Assembly (NCBI GenBank): GCA_910587655.1
Contig: CAJUND010000007.1
Location: 97,674 to 161,673, forward strand
Length of the DNA: 64,000 nt
Direction of reading: 5' to 3'
From: an uncultured Agathobacter sp.
GTDB taxonomy: Bacteria; Bacillota; Clostridia; Lachnospirales; Lachnospiraceae
Shown: piece after piece, positions 24,167 through 33,150 of the stretch
Numbering within the stretch: the stretch's first letter is position 1
Layout of the letters: every line of letters starts with the position of its first letter
Notes under the pieces: generated by a model
What the model was told of the DNA's origin: nothing
The model's database searches: none
What the model saw: only the letters and a program-made list of their open reading frames with translations
Made by a program: the position numbers and the translations under genes

Positions 24167-25411
24167 TTATGCCTCTCCCTCCAGTACGGTCAGCTTCTGG
24201 TACTTTGCCAGAAGGTAATCCACCGCACGTTTCGTTCCTTCTCCTTCATGTTCCCATGTTTCCGCCCGGACTTCCCTGCGGCCGTTCACATATCCCGGCT
24301 CTGTCAGGCAGGCGTCTATCATTTGCTTTAATGATGAAAGATTGTCCTTTGTCAGTTTCTGCCCGATACGCTCAAGGGCTGTAAGTGTCCAGAACGGAGT
24401 ATCCAGCCACCATGCATCATAAGGGCTGTCATCAAACTCCGTGTCTGCATAAATCACCGGCTTGTCATGCACCAGTGCAAAATCAAAAACCACGCCGGAA
24501 AAATCTGAAATTAATATGTCCGCCCGTTTTAACACCTCATAATTGTCACTGTCACGGTTCCACTCTATCTGTCCGGACTGCGGATACTGGTCCATCAGTT
24601 TTTCCATCAGTTTCTTTTCTGAGGTAAATGACTGCGGATGCGGACGGATAATAATGTGGTACCCGGTTTTTACCAGTTCATCAATAATTTTCCCGCCGTA
24701 TTTTCCGAAAATCGAACTCTTTCCCCAGGTAGGCGCCAGTAAAACCACTGTTTGGCCGGAATGCTCCCTCTTATCAGCATGAAGCCGTTCTGCCATTTCA
24801 TCCAGATAGGGAATACCTATTTTAACTAAATCTTTTTGGGGAAGGGAACGCAGTTTTTCAAGCGCCCGGATGTCTTTCACCTGGTATTCGCCTGATAACA
24901 TCAGCGCATCATAATAATCAAGCCCGAACATCCGGTATCCTGTTACCTCATTGGCAGCATGAAGCATATGGACATAATACTGCACATTCCGGGAACGCTT
25001 CCACTGGTACACGTCAAGTCCGGGTGTCGTTGAAAGCACAATGACTGCATCCAGAAAATTCAGCCTTGCAAAAGCCCTGTCATTCTCACCGATAAACTCT
25101 CCCCTGATATGTTCATAAGGGTTTTGAAGCGCCGCATCATCCGGCGACGCTGTCATATAAACCACATCCACACCGCGTCTGTCAAACTCCCGGCAGACCG
25201 GCTCAAAAACACTCCAGTAACGTTTGTCATCCGAAAAAATGACAATCGGAATTTTACCCGAACCGCTTTCTATCTTTTTGCCGCGGCTTAAATTCAGACG
25301 CAGTTTCAGAAGTCCTGTCTTTAATAAATAATTCAGCGCCCCTGTAATTCCAAGCAGAATTGTAAAAAGCATGCTTCCTGTTCCAGGATCAATATATAAT
25401 CTGATATGCAT
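24167..25411 (-). CDS. CDP-glycerol glycerophosphotransferase family protein
   Basis: 414-residue GT-B enzyme of the TagB/TagF family, which builds polyol-phosphate chains of wall teichoic acid type at the inner membrane face. An N-terminal hydrophobic stretch (about 10-30) anchors it. The C-terminal donor domain has VLLAPTWGKSS, HIIIRPHPQS (catalytic HP), and the acceptor/CDP motif ADILISDFSGVVFDFA, followed by PVIYAD. Full TagF polymerases are larger, so this may be a primase/short-chain transferase. It is the first gene of the polymer operon, 47 bases after serS, with no clear promoter in between. Confidence 0.87.
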   Translation of the reverse strand: MHIRLYIDPGTGSMLFTILLGITGALNYLLKTGLLKLRLNLSRGKKIESGSGKIPIVIFSDDKRYWSVFEPVCREFDRRGVDVVYMTASPDDAALQNPYEHIRGEFIGENDRAFARLNFLDAVIVLSTTPGLDVYQWKRSRNVQYYVHMLHAANEVTGYRMFGLDYYDALMLSGEYQVKDIRALEKLRSLPQKDLVKIGIPYLDEMAERLHADKREHSGQTVVLLAPTWGKSSIFGKYGGKIIDELVKTGYHIIIRPHPQSFTSEKKLMEKLMDQYPQSGQIEWNRDSDNYEVLKRADILISDFSGVVFDFALVHDKPVIYADTEFDDSPYDAWWLDTPFWTLTALERIGQKLTKDNLSSLKQMIDACLTEPGYVNGRREVRAETWEHEGEGTKRAVDYLLAKYQKLTVLEGEA

Positions 25412-25458
25412 TTTTCTTTCTCCTTTTCCATGGCAGACACAGAACGAAAAACAGGATG

Positions 25459-26745
25459 CTATTTCACCGTAAGCTTTTCCATACCGCCCATATATGACCG
25501 CAGCGCCTCCGGAATATTTACGCTGCCGTCTGCATTTAAGTTGTTTTCCAGAAATGCAATCAGCATACGCGGCGGCGCCACAACGGTATTGTTTAATGTC
25601 GTTGCAAAATACTTTTTGCCGTCTTTTCCTTTCACACGGATTTTCAGCCGTCTTGCCTGGGCGTCTCCCAGATTGGAACAGCTTCCGACCTCAAAGTATT
25701 TCTTCTGCCGCGGGGACCATGCCTCCACATCGCAGGATTTTACTTTCAGGTCTGCCAGGTCACCGGAACAGCATTCCAGTGTGCGTACAGGAATATCCAG
25801 ACTGCGGAATAAATCCACGGTATTCTGCCAGAGCTTTTCGTACCACATGGATGCTTCCTCCGGTTTACATACCACAATCATCTCCTGCTTCTCAAACTGG
25901 TGAATCCGGTAAACGCCGCGCTCTTCGATACCGTGCGCCCCCTTTTCCTTACGGAAGCACGGGGAGTAGCTTGTCAGCGTGTAAGGCAGCTTTTCCTCAT
26001 CATTGATGGTGTCAATAAATTTTCCAATCATGGAATGCTCGCTTGTCCCAATCAGATAAAGGTCCTCGCCCTCAATCTTATACATCATGGAGTCCATCTC
26101 GTCAAAGCTCATAACACCCGTTACAACACCCGAACGAATCATAAACGGCGGCACGCAGTAGGTAAATCCCCTGTCAATCATAAAATCCCTTGCATAGGAA
26201 ATTACTGCGGAATGAAGCCTGGCAATATCCCCCATCAGATAATAAAATCCGTTGCCTGCTACTTTTCCTGCCGCATCAAGGTCAATGCCGCTGAATTTTT
26301 CCATAATCTCGGTATGGTACGGAATTTCAAAGTCTGGCACCGCCGGCTCCCCGAACTTTTCAATCTCGACATTACAGCTGTCGTCCTTTCCAACCGGAAC
26401 GGACGGGTCGATGATGTTTGGAATCGTCATCATGATTCTGGTGACTTTTTCAGAAAGCTCCTTTTCCTGCTCCTCCAGCTCGGCAAGGCGGGCTGCATTT
26501 GCTGCAACCTCCGCCTTAACCTCTTGCGCCTCTTCCTTCTTTCCCTGTGCCATCAGCGCGCCAATCTGCTTGGAAATCTTATTTTTATTTGCACGCAGGG
26601 CGTCTGCCTCTGCCTGCGCAGCGCGGGATTTTGCATCCAGCTCAATCACTTCATCCACAAGTGCAAGCTTGTGTTCCTGGAATTTCTTTTTAATATTTTC
26701 CTTTACTGCATCCGGATTTTCCCGTAAAAATTTAATATCAATCAT
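25459..26745 (-). CDS. serS: Seryl-tRNA synthetase
   Basis: Class II synthetase, 428 residues. The N-terminal antiparallel coiled coil (about 25-105) that holds tRNA-Ser is followed by motif 2 (SPCFRKEKGAHGIEERGVYR) and motif 3 (VAPPRMLIAFLENN). It lies 20 bases after glyA, a sensible serine/glycine pairing. There is no T-box leader in the gap. Confidence 0.97.
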   Translation of the reverse strand: MIDIKFLRENPDAVKENIKKKFQEHKLALVDEVIELDAKSRAAQAEADALRANKNKISKQIGALMAQGKKEEAQEVKAEVAANAARLAELEEQEKELSEKVTRIMMTIPNIIDPSVPVGKDDSCNVEIEKFGEPAVPDFEIPYHTEIMEKFSGIDLDAAGKVAGNGFYYLMGDIARLHSAVISYARDFMIDRGFTYCVPPFMIRSGVVTGVMSFDEMDSMMYKIEGEDLYLIGTSEHSMIGKFIDTINDEEKLPYTLTSYSPCFRKEKGAHGIEERGVYRIHQFEKQEMIVVCKPEEASMWYEKLWQNTVDLFRSLDIPVRTLECCSGDLADLKVKSCDVEAWSPRQKKYFEVGSCSNLGDAQARRLKIRVKGKDGKKYFATTLNNTVVAPPRMLIAFLENNLNADGSVNIPEALRSYMGGMEKLTVK

Positions 26746-26765
26746 AAGTTCCTCCCGAACTTTAT

Positions 26766-28013
26766 TTATTCAAAACTTTGCAATGGATATTTCTCTGTCA
26801 GGGTTTTTACGATTGCTTTTGCCTCATCCACTGCGGATTCCCCGTTTTTCACCAGCATGGCGATTGCAGATGCCACCTGGTCGAAATCGTCTTCCTTCAG
26901 TCCCCTTGATGTGGCTGCCGGTGAACCGAGACGGATACCGCTTGTGACAAACGGCTTCTGCGGGTCGTTTGGAATCGTATTTTTGTTTGCCGTAATATGC
27001 GCGCTGTCAAGAAGCTTCTCCACAGCCTTTCCGGTCAGTTCATACGGAGTTAAGTCCACAAGCATCAGATGGTTGTCGGTGCCGCCTGACACAATCTTGA
27101 TATCACGGTTCTGCAGGCCCCTGCACAATGCCTGCGCATTGTTTACCACCTGCTTCTGGTATTCCTTAAACTCCGGCTTTAACGCCTCCTCAAAGCAGAC
27201 TGCCTTTGCCGCAATGACATGCATCAGAGGACCTCCCTGGATTCCAGGGAAAATTGCTTTATTAAAATTATATTTTTCGTTTACTTCGTTGCTGCATAAA
27301 ATCATGCCGCCGCGCGGTCCGCGCAGCGTCTTGTGGGTCGTGGTGGTAACCACATGCGCATACGGCACTGGACTTGGATGAAGCCCTGCTGCAATCAGAC
27401 CCGCAATATGAGCCATATCAACCATAAGTACTGCGTCCACCTCATCCGCAATTTCACGGAATTTTTTGAAATCAATGGTTCTTGCATAGGCAGATGCCCC
27501 GGCAATAATCATTTTCGGCCTGCACTCCAGCGCAATCTCCCTTACTTTATCATAATCAATAAATCCTTCATCATTTACTCCGTAAGGCACGATATTGAAA
27601 TAGCTTCCGGAAAAATTGACCGGTGAGCCATGGGTCAGGTGTCCGCCGTGGTCTAAGTTCATTCCCATAACGGTATCGCCCGGTTTTAAAATGGCAAACT
27701 GCACCGCCATATTTGCCTGTGCGCCGGAATGCGGCTGGACATTCACATACTCGCATCCAAAAAGTTTTTTTGCACGCTCCCTGGCAAGGTCCTCAACCAC
27801 ATCCACGCACTCACATCCGCCGTAATAACGTCTGCCCGGATATCCTTCTGCATATTTATTGGTAAGAACGCTTCCCATTGCCGACATCACTGCCGGACTA
27901 ACCCAGTTCTCGGAAGCAATCAGCTCAATATGGCTGCTCTGTCTTTCAAATTCTGCCGTAATTGCTGCTGCAATTTCAGGATCTACTGTCTGAATATCTT
28001 TTAGTGTGTACAT
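26766..28013 (-). CDS. glyA: Serine hydroxymethyltransferase
   Basis: PLP enzyme interconverting serine and glycine with tetrahydrofolate. 415 residues from the ATG at 28013. Visible are the N-terminal [13 protein letters not shown], the PLP region [12 protein letters not shown], and the PLP-lysine motif [14 protein letters not shown]. An open frame continues upstream to 28061 but lacks family similarity. Confidence 0.97.
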   Translation of the reverse strand: MYTLKDIQTVDPEIAAAITAEFERQSSHIELIASENWVSPAVMSAMGSVLTNKYAEGYPGRRYYGGCECVDVVEDLARERAKKLFGCEYVNVQPHSGAQANMAVQFAILKPGDTVMGMNLDHGGHLTHGSPVNFSGSYFNIVPYGVNDEGFIDYDKVREIALECRPKMIIAGASAYARTIDFKKFREIADEVDAVLMVDMAHIAGLIAAGLHPSPVPYAHVVTTTTHKTLRGPRGGMILCSNEVNEKYNFNKAIFPGIQGGPLMHVIAAKAVCFEEALKPEFKEYQKQVVNNAQALCRGLQNRDIKIVSGGTDNHLMLVDLTPYELTGKAVEKLLDSAHITANKNTIPNDPQKPFVTSGIRLGSPAATSRGLKEDDFDQVASAIAMLVKNGESAVDEAKAIVKTLTEKYPLQSFE

Positions 28014-28082
28014 GTTTTTTCTCCTTAATATTTTATTGTACCCCCGCCGGGGGGATTTCAAACCCTATTACCAGTAATTATA

Positions 28083-28373
28083 CTAAATCACAGAAAACAA
28101 TGCAATGATTTGTATCACAAGTATTGCAGGGATGCCCGCTACAAAATACCAGTGCCTTGTTTTATGCCGGAATACATACATTCCTGCCCATGCCCCGGCG
28201 CTGCCGCCAAGGAGGCTTACAGCAAAAAGGGTGCGTTCCGGAATCCTCCATCTGTGTTTTTTTGCCCTCTCCTTATCGGAATGCATCAGAAAAAATCCAG
28301 CAGCGTTCACTAAAATAAGGTAAATAATTCCCGCCTGTTTCCACATATTTTCTTTTTTCAGCCTTTCATTCAC
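28083..28373 (-). CDS. DUF1294 membrane protein
   Basis: Up to 96 residues, with two or three hydrophobic helices and the DUF1294 core MHSDKERAKKHRWRIPE, then LLGGSAGAWAGMYVFRHKT. Function unknown. The start may instead be ATG at 28346 (MWKQAG...); neither has a strong ribosome-binding site. It reads in the same direction as glyA, 69 bases upstream of it. Confidence 0.75.
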   Translation of the reverse strand: MNERLKKENMWKQAGIIYLILVNAAGFFLMHSDKERAKKHRWRIPERTLFAVSLLGGSAGAWAGMYVFRHKTRHWYFVAGIPAILVIQIIALFSVI

Positions 28374-28416
28374 AAAATTCTAAGGGGACAGGTCCACCTC
28401 AGTTACAAAAGAAAAA

Positions 28417-28443
28417 GGGACTGTGAATCTAATCCACAGTCCC
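28417..28443 (-). terminator. Intrinsic terminator after secDF
   Basis: GGGACTGTG and CACAGTCCC form a perfect 9-bp stem around nine bases, followed on the minus strand by TTTTTCTTTT. It lies 23 bases past the secDF stop. Confidence 0.9.
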
Positions 28444-28465
28444 CCGCATCATTTTTATTACCGGT

Positions 28466-30757
28466 TTATTTCTTTGAAGATGATTTTACCAGTTTTCCCT
28501 TTCCAAGATGAAGCTTCATCATATACCACAGACAGCCTGCAATAAAGATGGATGAGTAAGTACCGCTGACTAACCCCACCATTAACGGCAGTGCAAACTC
28601 ACGGATGGATGACACGCCTAAAATAAACAGCAGCAGAACCATCACAATTGTTGTAATCGAAGTATTGATGGAACGCCCCAGCGTCTGTGTCAGTGAGCGG
28701 TTGGCAATCTCTGCCAGTGACTCCGGCGTCTGTTTTTTCACCCCGTGCATATTCTCACGGATACGGTCGAAAATGACAATCGTATCATTAATGGAATATC
28801 CGACAATGGTAAGCATACATGCAATAAAGGTATTGCCGACGGAAATACGGATCAGCGCATATGCGGTCAGCATCACCAGTACGTCATGCACAAGCGCTGC
28901 AATTGCGCTTCCTGCAAAACGGATATCCTTGAACCGGAACCAGATATATAAAAGCATACAGATACATGCCACGATTACCGCAAATAATGCGTTTCTGCGC
29001 ATCTCACTGCTGACCGTGGAACCGATACTCTGGCTTTCAATGGTGGATTTGTCCACACCAAATTTTTCCACGAGCATATTATTAACTGCTTCACGCTGTT
29101 CCTGGGAAAGCGTCTTTGTCTTAAATGACACGACGTTGCTTCCCGATACGGTACTTGCCTGGATGTTCTTACTTTTAATTACATCTGCAATCTCCGGAAC
29201 AATGGTTTCCTCTACTTCATCAACCGTGTAATCCTTGCCAAAGTCAGCAGAAATCGCTGTACCTCCGACAAATTCCAGACTGTAGTTTAATGCGCCTTTT
29301 CCGCCTGCCGCATATGCAGCCATTCCCACAAATCCGGCCACGATGACAACAAGGGATACCGCAAACCATTTATAACGGTGTTTCATAAAGTCAATGGTCT
29401 TACGTTCTTTTGCGCGTCCGTACAGCTTTTCACTCTGGAATCCGACTGCATACAGCGCCAGATTCAGGTATCTGGAAATTACAAGCGCAGTAAAGGCTGA
29501 CACCAGAATGGAAATCATCAGGGTATAAGCAAATCCCTTAACCGTACCGGAACTGAGCCACATCAGCACAAGGGCGGCAATAAATGTCGTTACGTTTCCG
29601 TCAACAATTGCTGAAAGCGCTTTTTTATAGCCTTCCTTAATTGACACAAGCACGGATTTTCCGCCCGCCACCTCTTCGCGGATTCGGGAGATGATAATGA
29701 CATTTGCATCCACCGCCATACCGATACCAAGGATGACACCGGCAATACCCGGCAGTGTCAGGGTAATTTCAAACAGATATATCAGTGAAACAACAATTGC
29801 TGTATATAATGCAAGTCCGACTGATGCAACCACACCGGAAACACTGTATGAAATTATCATATAAATCATAATCAGAATCAGACCGATGACAGCTGCCTGG
29901 ATACTTGTGCTTAATGCCTTTCCGCCAAGCTGCGCGCCTACAACGGATGATTCCAGCTCTTTTAACTCCAGATTGATGGCACCGATACGGATAAAGGTTG
30001 CAAGCTGTTCCGCCTCCTCAAAATCCGCCTGACCCTCAATAATACAGTTTCCGTCTGTTATCGCACTGTTTACTGTCGGCACGCTGATAAAATGGTCGTC
30101 ATAGTAAATACCGATGGATTCCCCGTTTGCTGCCGCAGTTGTGGTTGCCTCGCCAAAAATATCCGCTGCATCATCATGAAAGGAAAGACTAACCACCGGC
30201 TCTTTGGCATTTGTTGTACGGTCCGTATTATAAACGGCATCTGCGCTTTTTACATCATTACCTGTTAAAATGGCGGAACCGTCAGCAACCAGTGTCTCAA
30301 TATCCTTGTTCAGCACATAGTCCCCGGTATTCTGGTCAAAAGAATAGTTTTCATTTCCATCCGCATCCTTCTGCACAATAAAGTACAAAGATCCCGGACT
30401 TCCCAGGTCTGCAAGTACTGCATCCGCATCATAAACACCCGGAATCTCTACCGTAATACGGTCATCCCCGACCGGATACACGGCATACTCCGTACTGTAG
30501 GTTTCCGCACGCTCTTCCAGCTTTGTAACCGTATCGTTCAGATCCTTTTTGGATGGGTTTTTGTCCACAATCTGGTAAGTAATGGACACACCGCCCGACA
30601 GATCCAGTCCAAGCTTAATGCCTTCGGACTCTTCCTTATTGTCAGTTTTTTTCTGGCTTTCACCTGTCGCTGACATAATCGTGGTGGTATAGTACCCAAG
30701 CCCGATCAGACAGGCAAGAATCACCGCGATAATAACGACACCCTTGTTTTTCTTCAT
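28466..30757 (-). CDS. secDF: Protein translocase SecDF (fused)
   Basis: Membrane protein that uses the proton gradient to help Sec-exported proteins across. 763 residues join SecD (about 1-440) and SecF (about 460-750), as in many Firmicutes. SecD has an N-terminal helix, a large extracytoplasmic P1 domain, and GMAVDANVIIISRIREE in the transmembrane core; SecF has the corresponding YSINDTIVIFDRIREN. It follows scfB by 16 bases, the usual clostridial SCIFF neighbourhood. Confidence 0.96.
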   Translation of the reverse strand: MKKNKGVVIIAVILACLIGLGYYTTTIMSATGESQKKTDNKEESEGIKLGLDLSGGVSITYQIVDKNPSKKDLNDTVTKLEERAETYSTEYAVYPVGDDRITVEIPGVYDADAVLADLGSPGSLYFIVQKDADGNENYSFDQNTGDYVLNKDIETLVADGSAILTGNDVKSADAVYNTDRTTNAKEPVVSLSFHDDAADIFGEATTTAAANGESIGIYYDDHFISVPTVNSAITDGNCIIEGQADFEEAEQLATFIRIGAINLELKELESSVVGAQLGGKALSTSIQAAVIGLILIMIYMIISYSVSGVVASVGLALYTAIVVSLIYLFEITLTLPGIAGVILGIGMAVDANVIIISRIREEVAGGKSVLVSIKEGYKKALSAIVDGNVTTFIAALVLMWLSSGTVKGFAYTLMISILVSAFTALVISRYLNLALYAVGFQSEKLYGRAKERKTIDFMKHRYKWFAVSLVVIVAGFVGMAAYAAGGKGALNYSLEFVGGTAISADFGKDYTVDEVEETIVPEIADVIKSKNIQASTVSGSNVVSFKTKTLSQEQREAVNNMLVEKFGVDKSTIESQSIGSTVSSEMRRNALFAVIVACICMLLYIWFRFKDIRFAGSAIAALVHDVLVMLTAYALIRISVGNTFIACMLTIVGYSINDTIVIFDRIRENMHGVKKQTPESLAEIANRSLTQTLGRSINTSITTIVMVLLLFILGVSSIREFALPLMVGLVSGTYSSIFIAGCLWYMMKLHLGKGKLVKSSSKK

Positions 30758-30773
30758 CTTTGTTTCCTTCCTC

Positions 30774-32138
30774 TTATATATTTTGTTCAGCTGCTTTTAT
30801 CATAATTGCACACTCAATCCGTTTTTTCTGGAGCTCGCAGCCTATGTCGTAGGCATCCGTAATGCTTCCGTGAAAATTGTATGCGTTTGCAGCGCACCCG
30901 CCGCTGCAGTAAAACCTTGCAAAACAGCCCCGGCATTTTTCCTTTGCATAGACATTGCAGCATTTAAATTCATCCCTTACCGCCGTGTTTGTCACTCCGT
31001 CTTTCACATTTCCCATAAGGAAATCTTCGTTTCCGACAAACTGGTGGCACGGATAAAGATCCCCCCACGGGGTAACTGCAAGATACTCCGTTCCCGAACC
31101 GCATCCGGACAAACGCTTGTACACACACGGTCCGCCCTCAAGGTCAATCATAAAATGGAAAAAATGAAATTCTTTTCCTTCTTTTTTCCGCTTTATCATT
31201 TCTTTTGCAAGATTATCATACTCTTCAAAAAGTATTGGCAAATCTTCCGCAGTCAATGCATATTCATCCTCCGGACCTGCCACGACAGGCTCCACGGAAA
31301 TCTGTTCAAACCCCAGGTCTGCAAGATGAAGCACATCTTTTGAAAAATCAGTATTAAAATGTGTATAAGTACCGCGCACATAATACTGTTTCTGCCCGCG
31401 GCTTTCTGCAAATTTCTGAAATTTCGGAACGATAAGGTCGTAGCTTCCCGCCCCTTTACGGAACGGACGCATCCTGTCATGCACTTCCTTCCTTCCATCA
31501 ATGCTTAACACGACATTGTCCATTTCCCGGTTTGCAAATTCCATCACATCATCATCCAGCAGCACGCCGTTGGTCGTAAGGGTAAAACGGAAATGCTTGT
31601 CATGAAGCTGTTCCTGCTCCCTTCCATAGGCAACCAGCTGCTTTACCACCTCAAAATTAAGAAGCGGCTCGCCGCCGAAGAAATCCACTTCCAGGTTCTT
31701 TCTGTTTCCTGAGTTTGCAATCAGAAAATCCAGCGCCTGCTTTCCAGTCTCATAAGACATCAGCGCCCTTCTTCCATGATATTCGCCCTCCTCTGCAAAA
31801 CAGTATCTGCAGGCGAGATTGCAGTCATGCGCAATATGCAGACAAAGCGCCTTCACAACTGTCGGCCGTTTTTTAAAATCCATGATATGGGGCTCGTACA
31901 CATCCTCTGTAAACAGTTCCCCACTGTCCTTAAGCTGCTGTACTTCTGCCGCCGCTTCCCGGATGTCTGTTTCCGGATAGCGGTCTTTCAGCTTTGCACA
32001 AATTTCTTCATCCTTTAATTCGGGATGTTCGGCAACCGCTGCGATTACATCATAGGTCACATCATCAACCACATGAACCGCACCGGAATTCACATCCAGG
32101 ACAATATCATAGCCGTTGTTCTTATACTGGTGAACCAC
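30774..32138 (-). CDS. scfB: SCIFF radical-SAM maturase
   Basis: Radical-SAM/SPASM enzyme that forms thioether cross-links in the SCIFF peptide. 454 residues: an N-terminal peptide-recognition region, the cluster motif CNLACRYC (near 105-112), the barrel with FFGGEPLLNF, and C-terminal SPASM cysteines (CCNVYAKEKCRGC, YCSGGC). Start is GTG at 32138 behind GAGGAA. The precursor gene scfA lies about 250 bases upstream on the same strand, separated by a terminator and a hairpin-rich spacer. Confidence 0.96.
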   Translation of the reverse strand: MVHQYKNNGYDIVLDVNSGAVHVVDDVTYDVIAAVAEHPELKDEEICAKLKDRYPETDIREAAAEVQQLKDSGELFTEDVYEPHIMDFKKRPTVVKALCLHIAHDCNLACRYCFAEEGEYHGRRALMSYETGKQALDFLIANSGNRKNLEVDFFGGEPLLNFEVVKQLVAYGREQEQLHDKHFRFTLTTNGVLLDDDVMEFANREMDNVVLSIDGRKEVHDRMRPFRKGAGSYDLIVPKFQKFAESRGQKQYYVRGTYTHFNTDFSKDVLHLADLGFEQISVEPVVAGPEDEYALTAEDLPILFEEYDNLAKEMIKRKKEGKEFHFFHFMIDLEGGPCVYKRLSGCGSGTEYLAVTPWGDLYPCHQFVGNEDFLMGNVKDGVTNTAVRDEFKCCNVYAKEKCRGCFARFYCSGGCAANAYNFHGSITDAYDIGCELQKKRIECAIMIKAAEQNI

Positions 32139-32161
32139 TATAATATTTCCTCTCTTTCTCT

Positions 32162-32321
32162 GGTATTACGTTACTATTCACGCCCGGGGGCGCTCATAGT
32201 AACGATTCGGGGCGATATTAAGAGTTTTGCTTCGCAAAAATCGCCCCTCACTCCTGAATCATGTTCTCACGGAATGCGCAGCTTGTGCGCATTCCTGACC
32301 CATAAAAAGTAACGGTATTAC
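32162..32321. repeat. Hairpin-rich intergenic element, possible small repeat/MITE-like unit
   Basis: About 150 bases bounded by CGTTACT (32169-) and AGTAACG (-32314). It holds three hairpins: CGTTACTAT/ATAGTAACG with a GC-rich core (about 32168-32203), GGGGCGAT/ATCGCCCC closed by TTTTGC/GCAAAA (about 32209-32247), and GGAATGCGCA/TGCGCATTCC (about 32271-32295). It encodes no ORF and separates scfA from scfB. I see no second copy in this window; a genome-wide comparison would show whether it is repetitive. Confidence 0.5.
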
Positions 32322-32330
32322 ATTACAAAA

Positions 32331-32353
32331 GACCGCGTACCACATACGCGGTC
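32331..32353 (-). terminator. Intrinsic terminator after scfA
   Basis: GACCGCGTA and TACGCGGTC form a 9-bp stem with a 5-base loop, followed on the minus strand by TTTT. It would let scfA be made in excess of scfB by partial readthrough. Confidence 0.8.
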
Positions 32354-32386
32354 AGAAATAATATACTGCTTTACTGCAGATTTCTT

Positions 32387-32530
32387 CTATCTGCTGTTTT
32401 CGCAGGTCTGGTTTCCTACTGTGCAGGAAGTCTTGCAGGCAGACTGGCAGGAAGTCTGGCACTCGCCGCAGCCGCCTTTTTTAATCGTATTCTGAAGCTT
32501 TTTCGTATTTAATGTCTTTACATGTTTCAT
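32387..32530 (-). CDS. scfA: SCIFF peptide precursor (six cysteines in forty-five residues)
   Basis: 47-residue ribosomally made peptide, substrate of ScfB. It begins MKHVKTLNTKKLQNTIKKGG and carries six cysteines at 21, 24, 28, 32, 36 and 43, spaced as in the SCIFF family. An AAAGGAG precedes the ATG at good spacing. The mature product's function is unknown although the pair is near-universal in Clostridia. Confidence 0.95.
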   Translation of the reverse strand: MKHVKTLNTKKLQNTIKKGGCGECQTSCQSACKTSCTVGNQTCENSR

Positions 32531-32584
32531 CTTAATATTCTCCTTTATCCTGTCTTTTTCTGGTAATACACGTCCATCTTTGCT

Positions 32585-32612
32585 ATTATAGCACAGCGTT
32601 CACAATATGCAA
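32585..32612 (-). promoter_or_regulatory. Promoter of scfA
   Basis: TTGCAT (32607-32612), 16-base spacer, and TATAAT (32585-32590) with an extended TGC just before it, on the minus strand, about 55 bases upstream of the start codon. Confidence 0.7.
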
Positions 32613-32660
32613 AGCTTTTTTTATATGCAGTAGCCTTTATATACGGCAGATGATAAAAAG

Positions 32661-33107
32661 CTATGACTCCTGTTCCTTTTCCTTCCTGCGGTGCAGACGG
32701 AGTGTTCCGGCAGCCCCGCTTATGGTGCAGAGAATAAGCGGGGCTGCAGCCGCCTGCACATCCGCTCCTTTTATAACATAGGAAAACAGCAGCACAGCCG
32801 CAAAATAGCAGGCTCCAAGCAAAGCCCCCGGAAGAAACACATTTCTTTTTGCCATCGCCCCAAGCATCCTTCCGCCAAGCAGGCAGGGGATGATATAAAC
32901 AAGCACCAGTCCCGCCCGGATAAACTCCGCCGAATACCGTTTATTGTAGGAAATCCACGCCCAGAGCAGAAACAGTCCCGCCGCTGCCAGACATGTAAAC
33001 AGAAATGCCAGTACAAATTTTCCGCCGGAACCGGATTTTTGTCTTTTTTCTGCATCATTTTCCGTTATTTCGTTTTCTGGTATTTTATTTTCCACACAAA
33101 ACCTCAT
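32661..33107 (-). CDS. TIGR04086-family membrane protein
   Basis: 148-residue protein with four predicted membrane helices and charged ends, matching the TIGR04086 (DUF3792) family of spore-forming Firmicutes, function unknown. Hallmarks are the Gly-rich third segment (PCLLGGRMLGAMAKRN) and GALLGACYFAAVLLF. It follows asnS by 43 bases. Confidence 0.75.
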   Translation of the reverse strand: MRFCVENKIPENEITENDAEKRQKSGSGGKFVLAFLFTCLAAAGLFLLWAWISYNKRYSAEFIRAGLVLVYIIPCLLGGRMLGAMAKRNVFLPGALLGACYFAAVLLFSYVIKGADVQAAAAPLILCTISGAAGTLRLHRRKEKEQES

Positions 33108-33150
33108 ACATCGTGCGCATTCTTAATGCTAGTTTATGTGGAAAAAAGAA

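Noticed and set aside
16633..25411. PEP mutase within the polymer operon
   Set aside because: None of the seven products carries the PEP mutase active-site motif; the nucleotidyltransferase is not fused to one.
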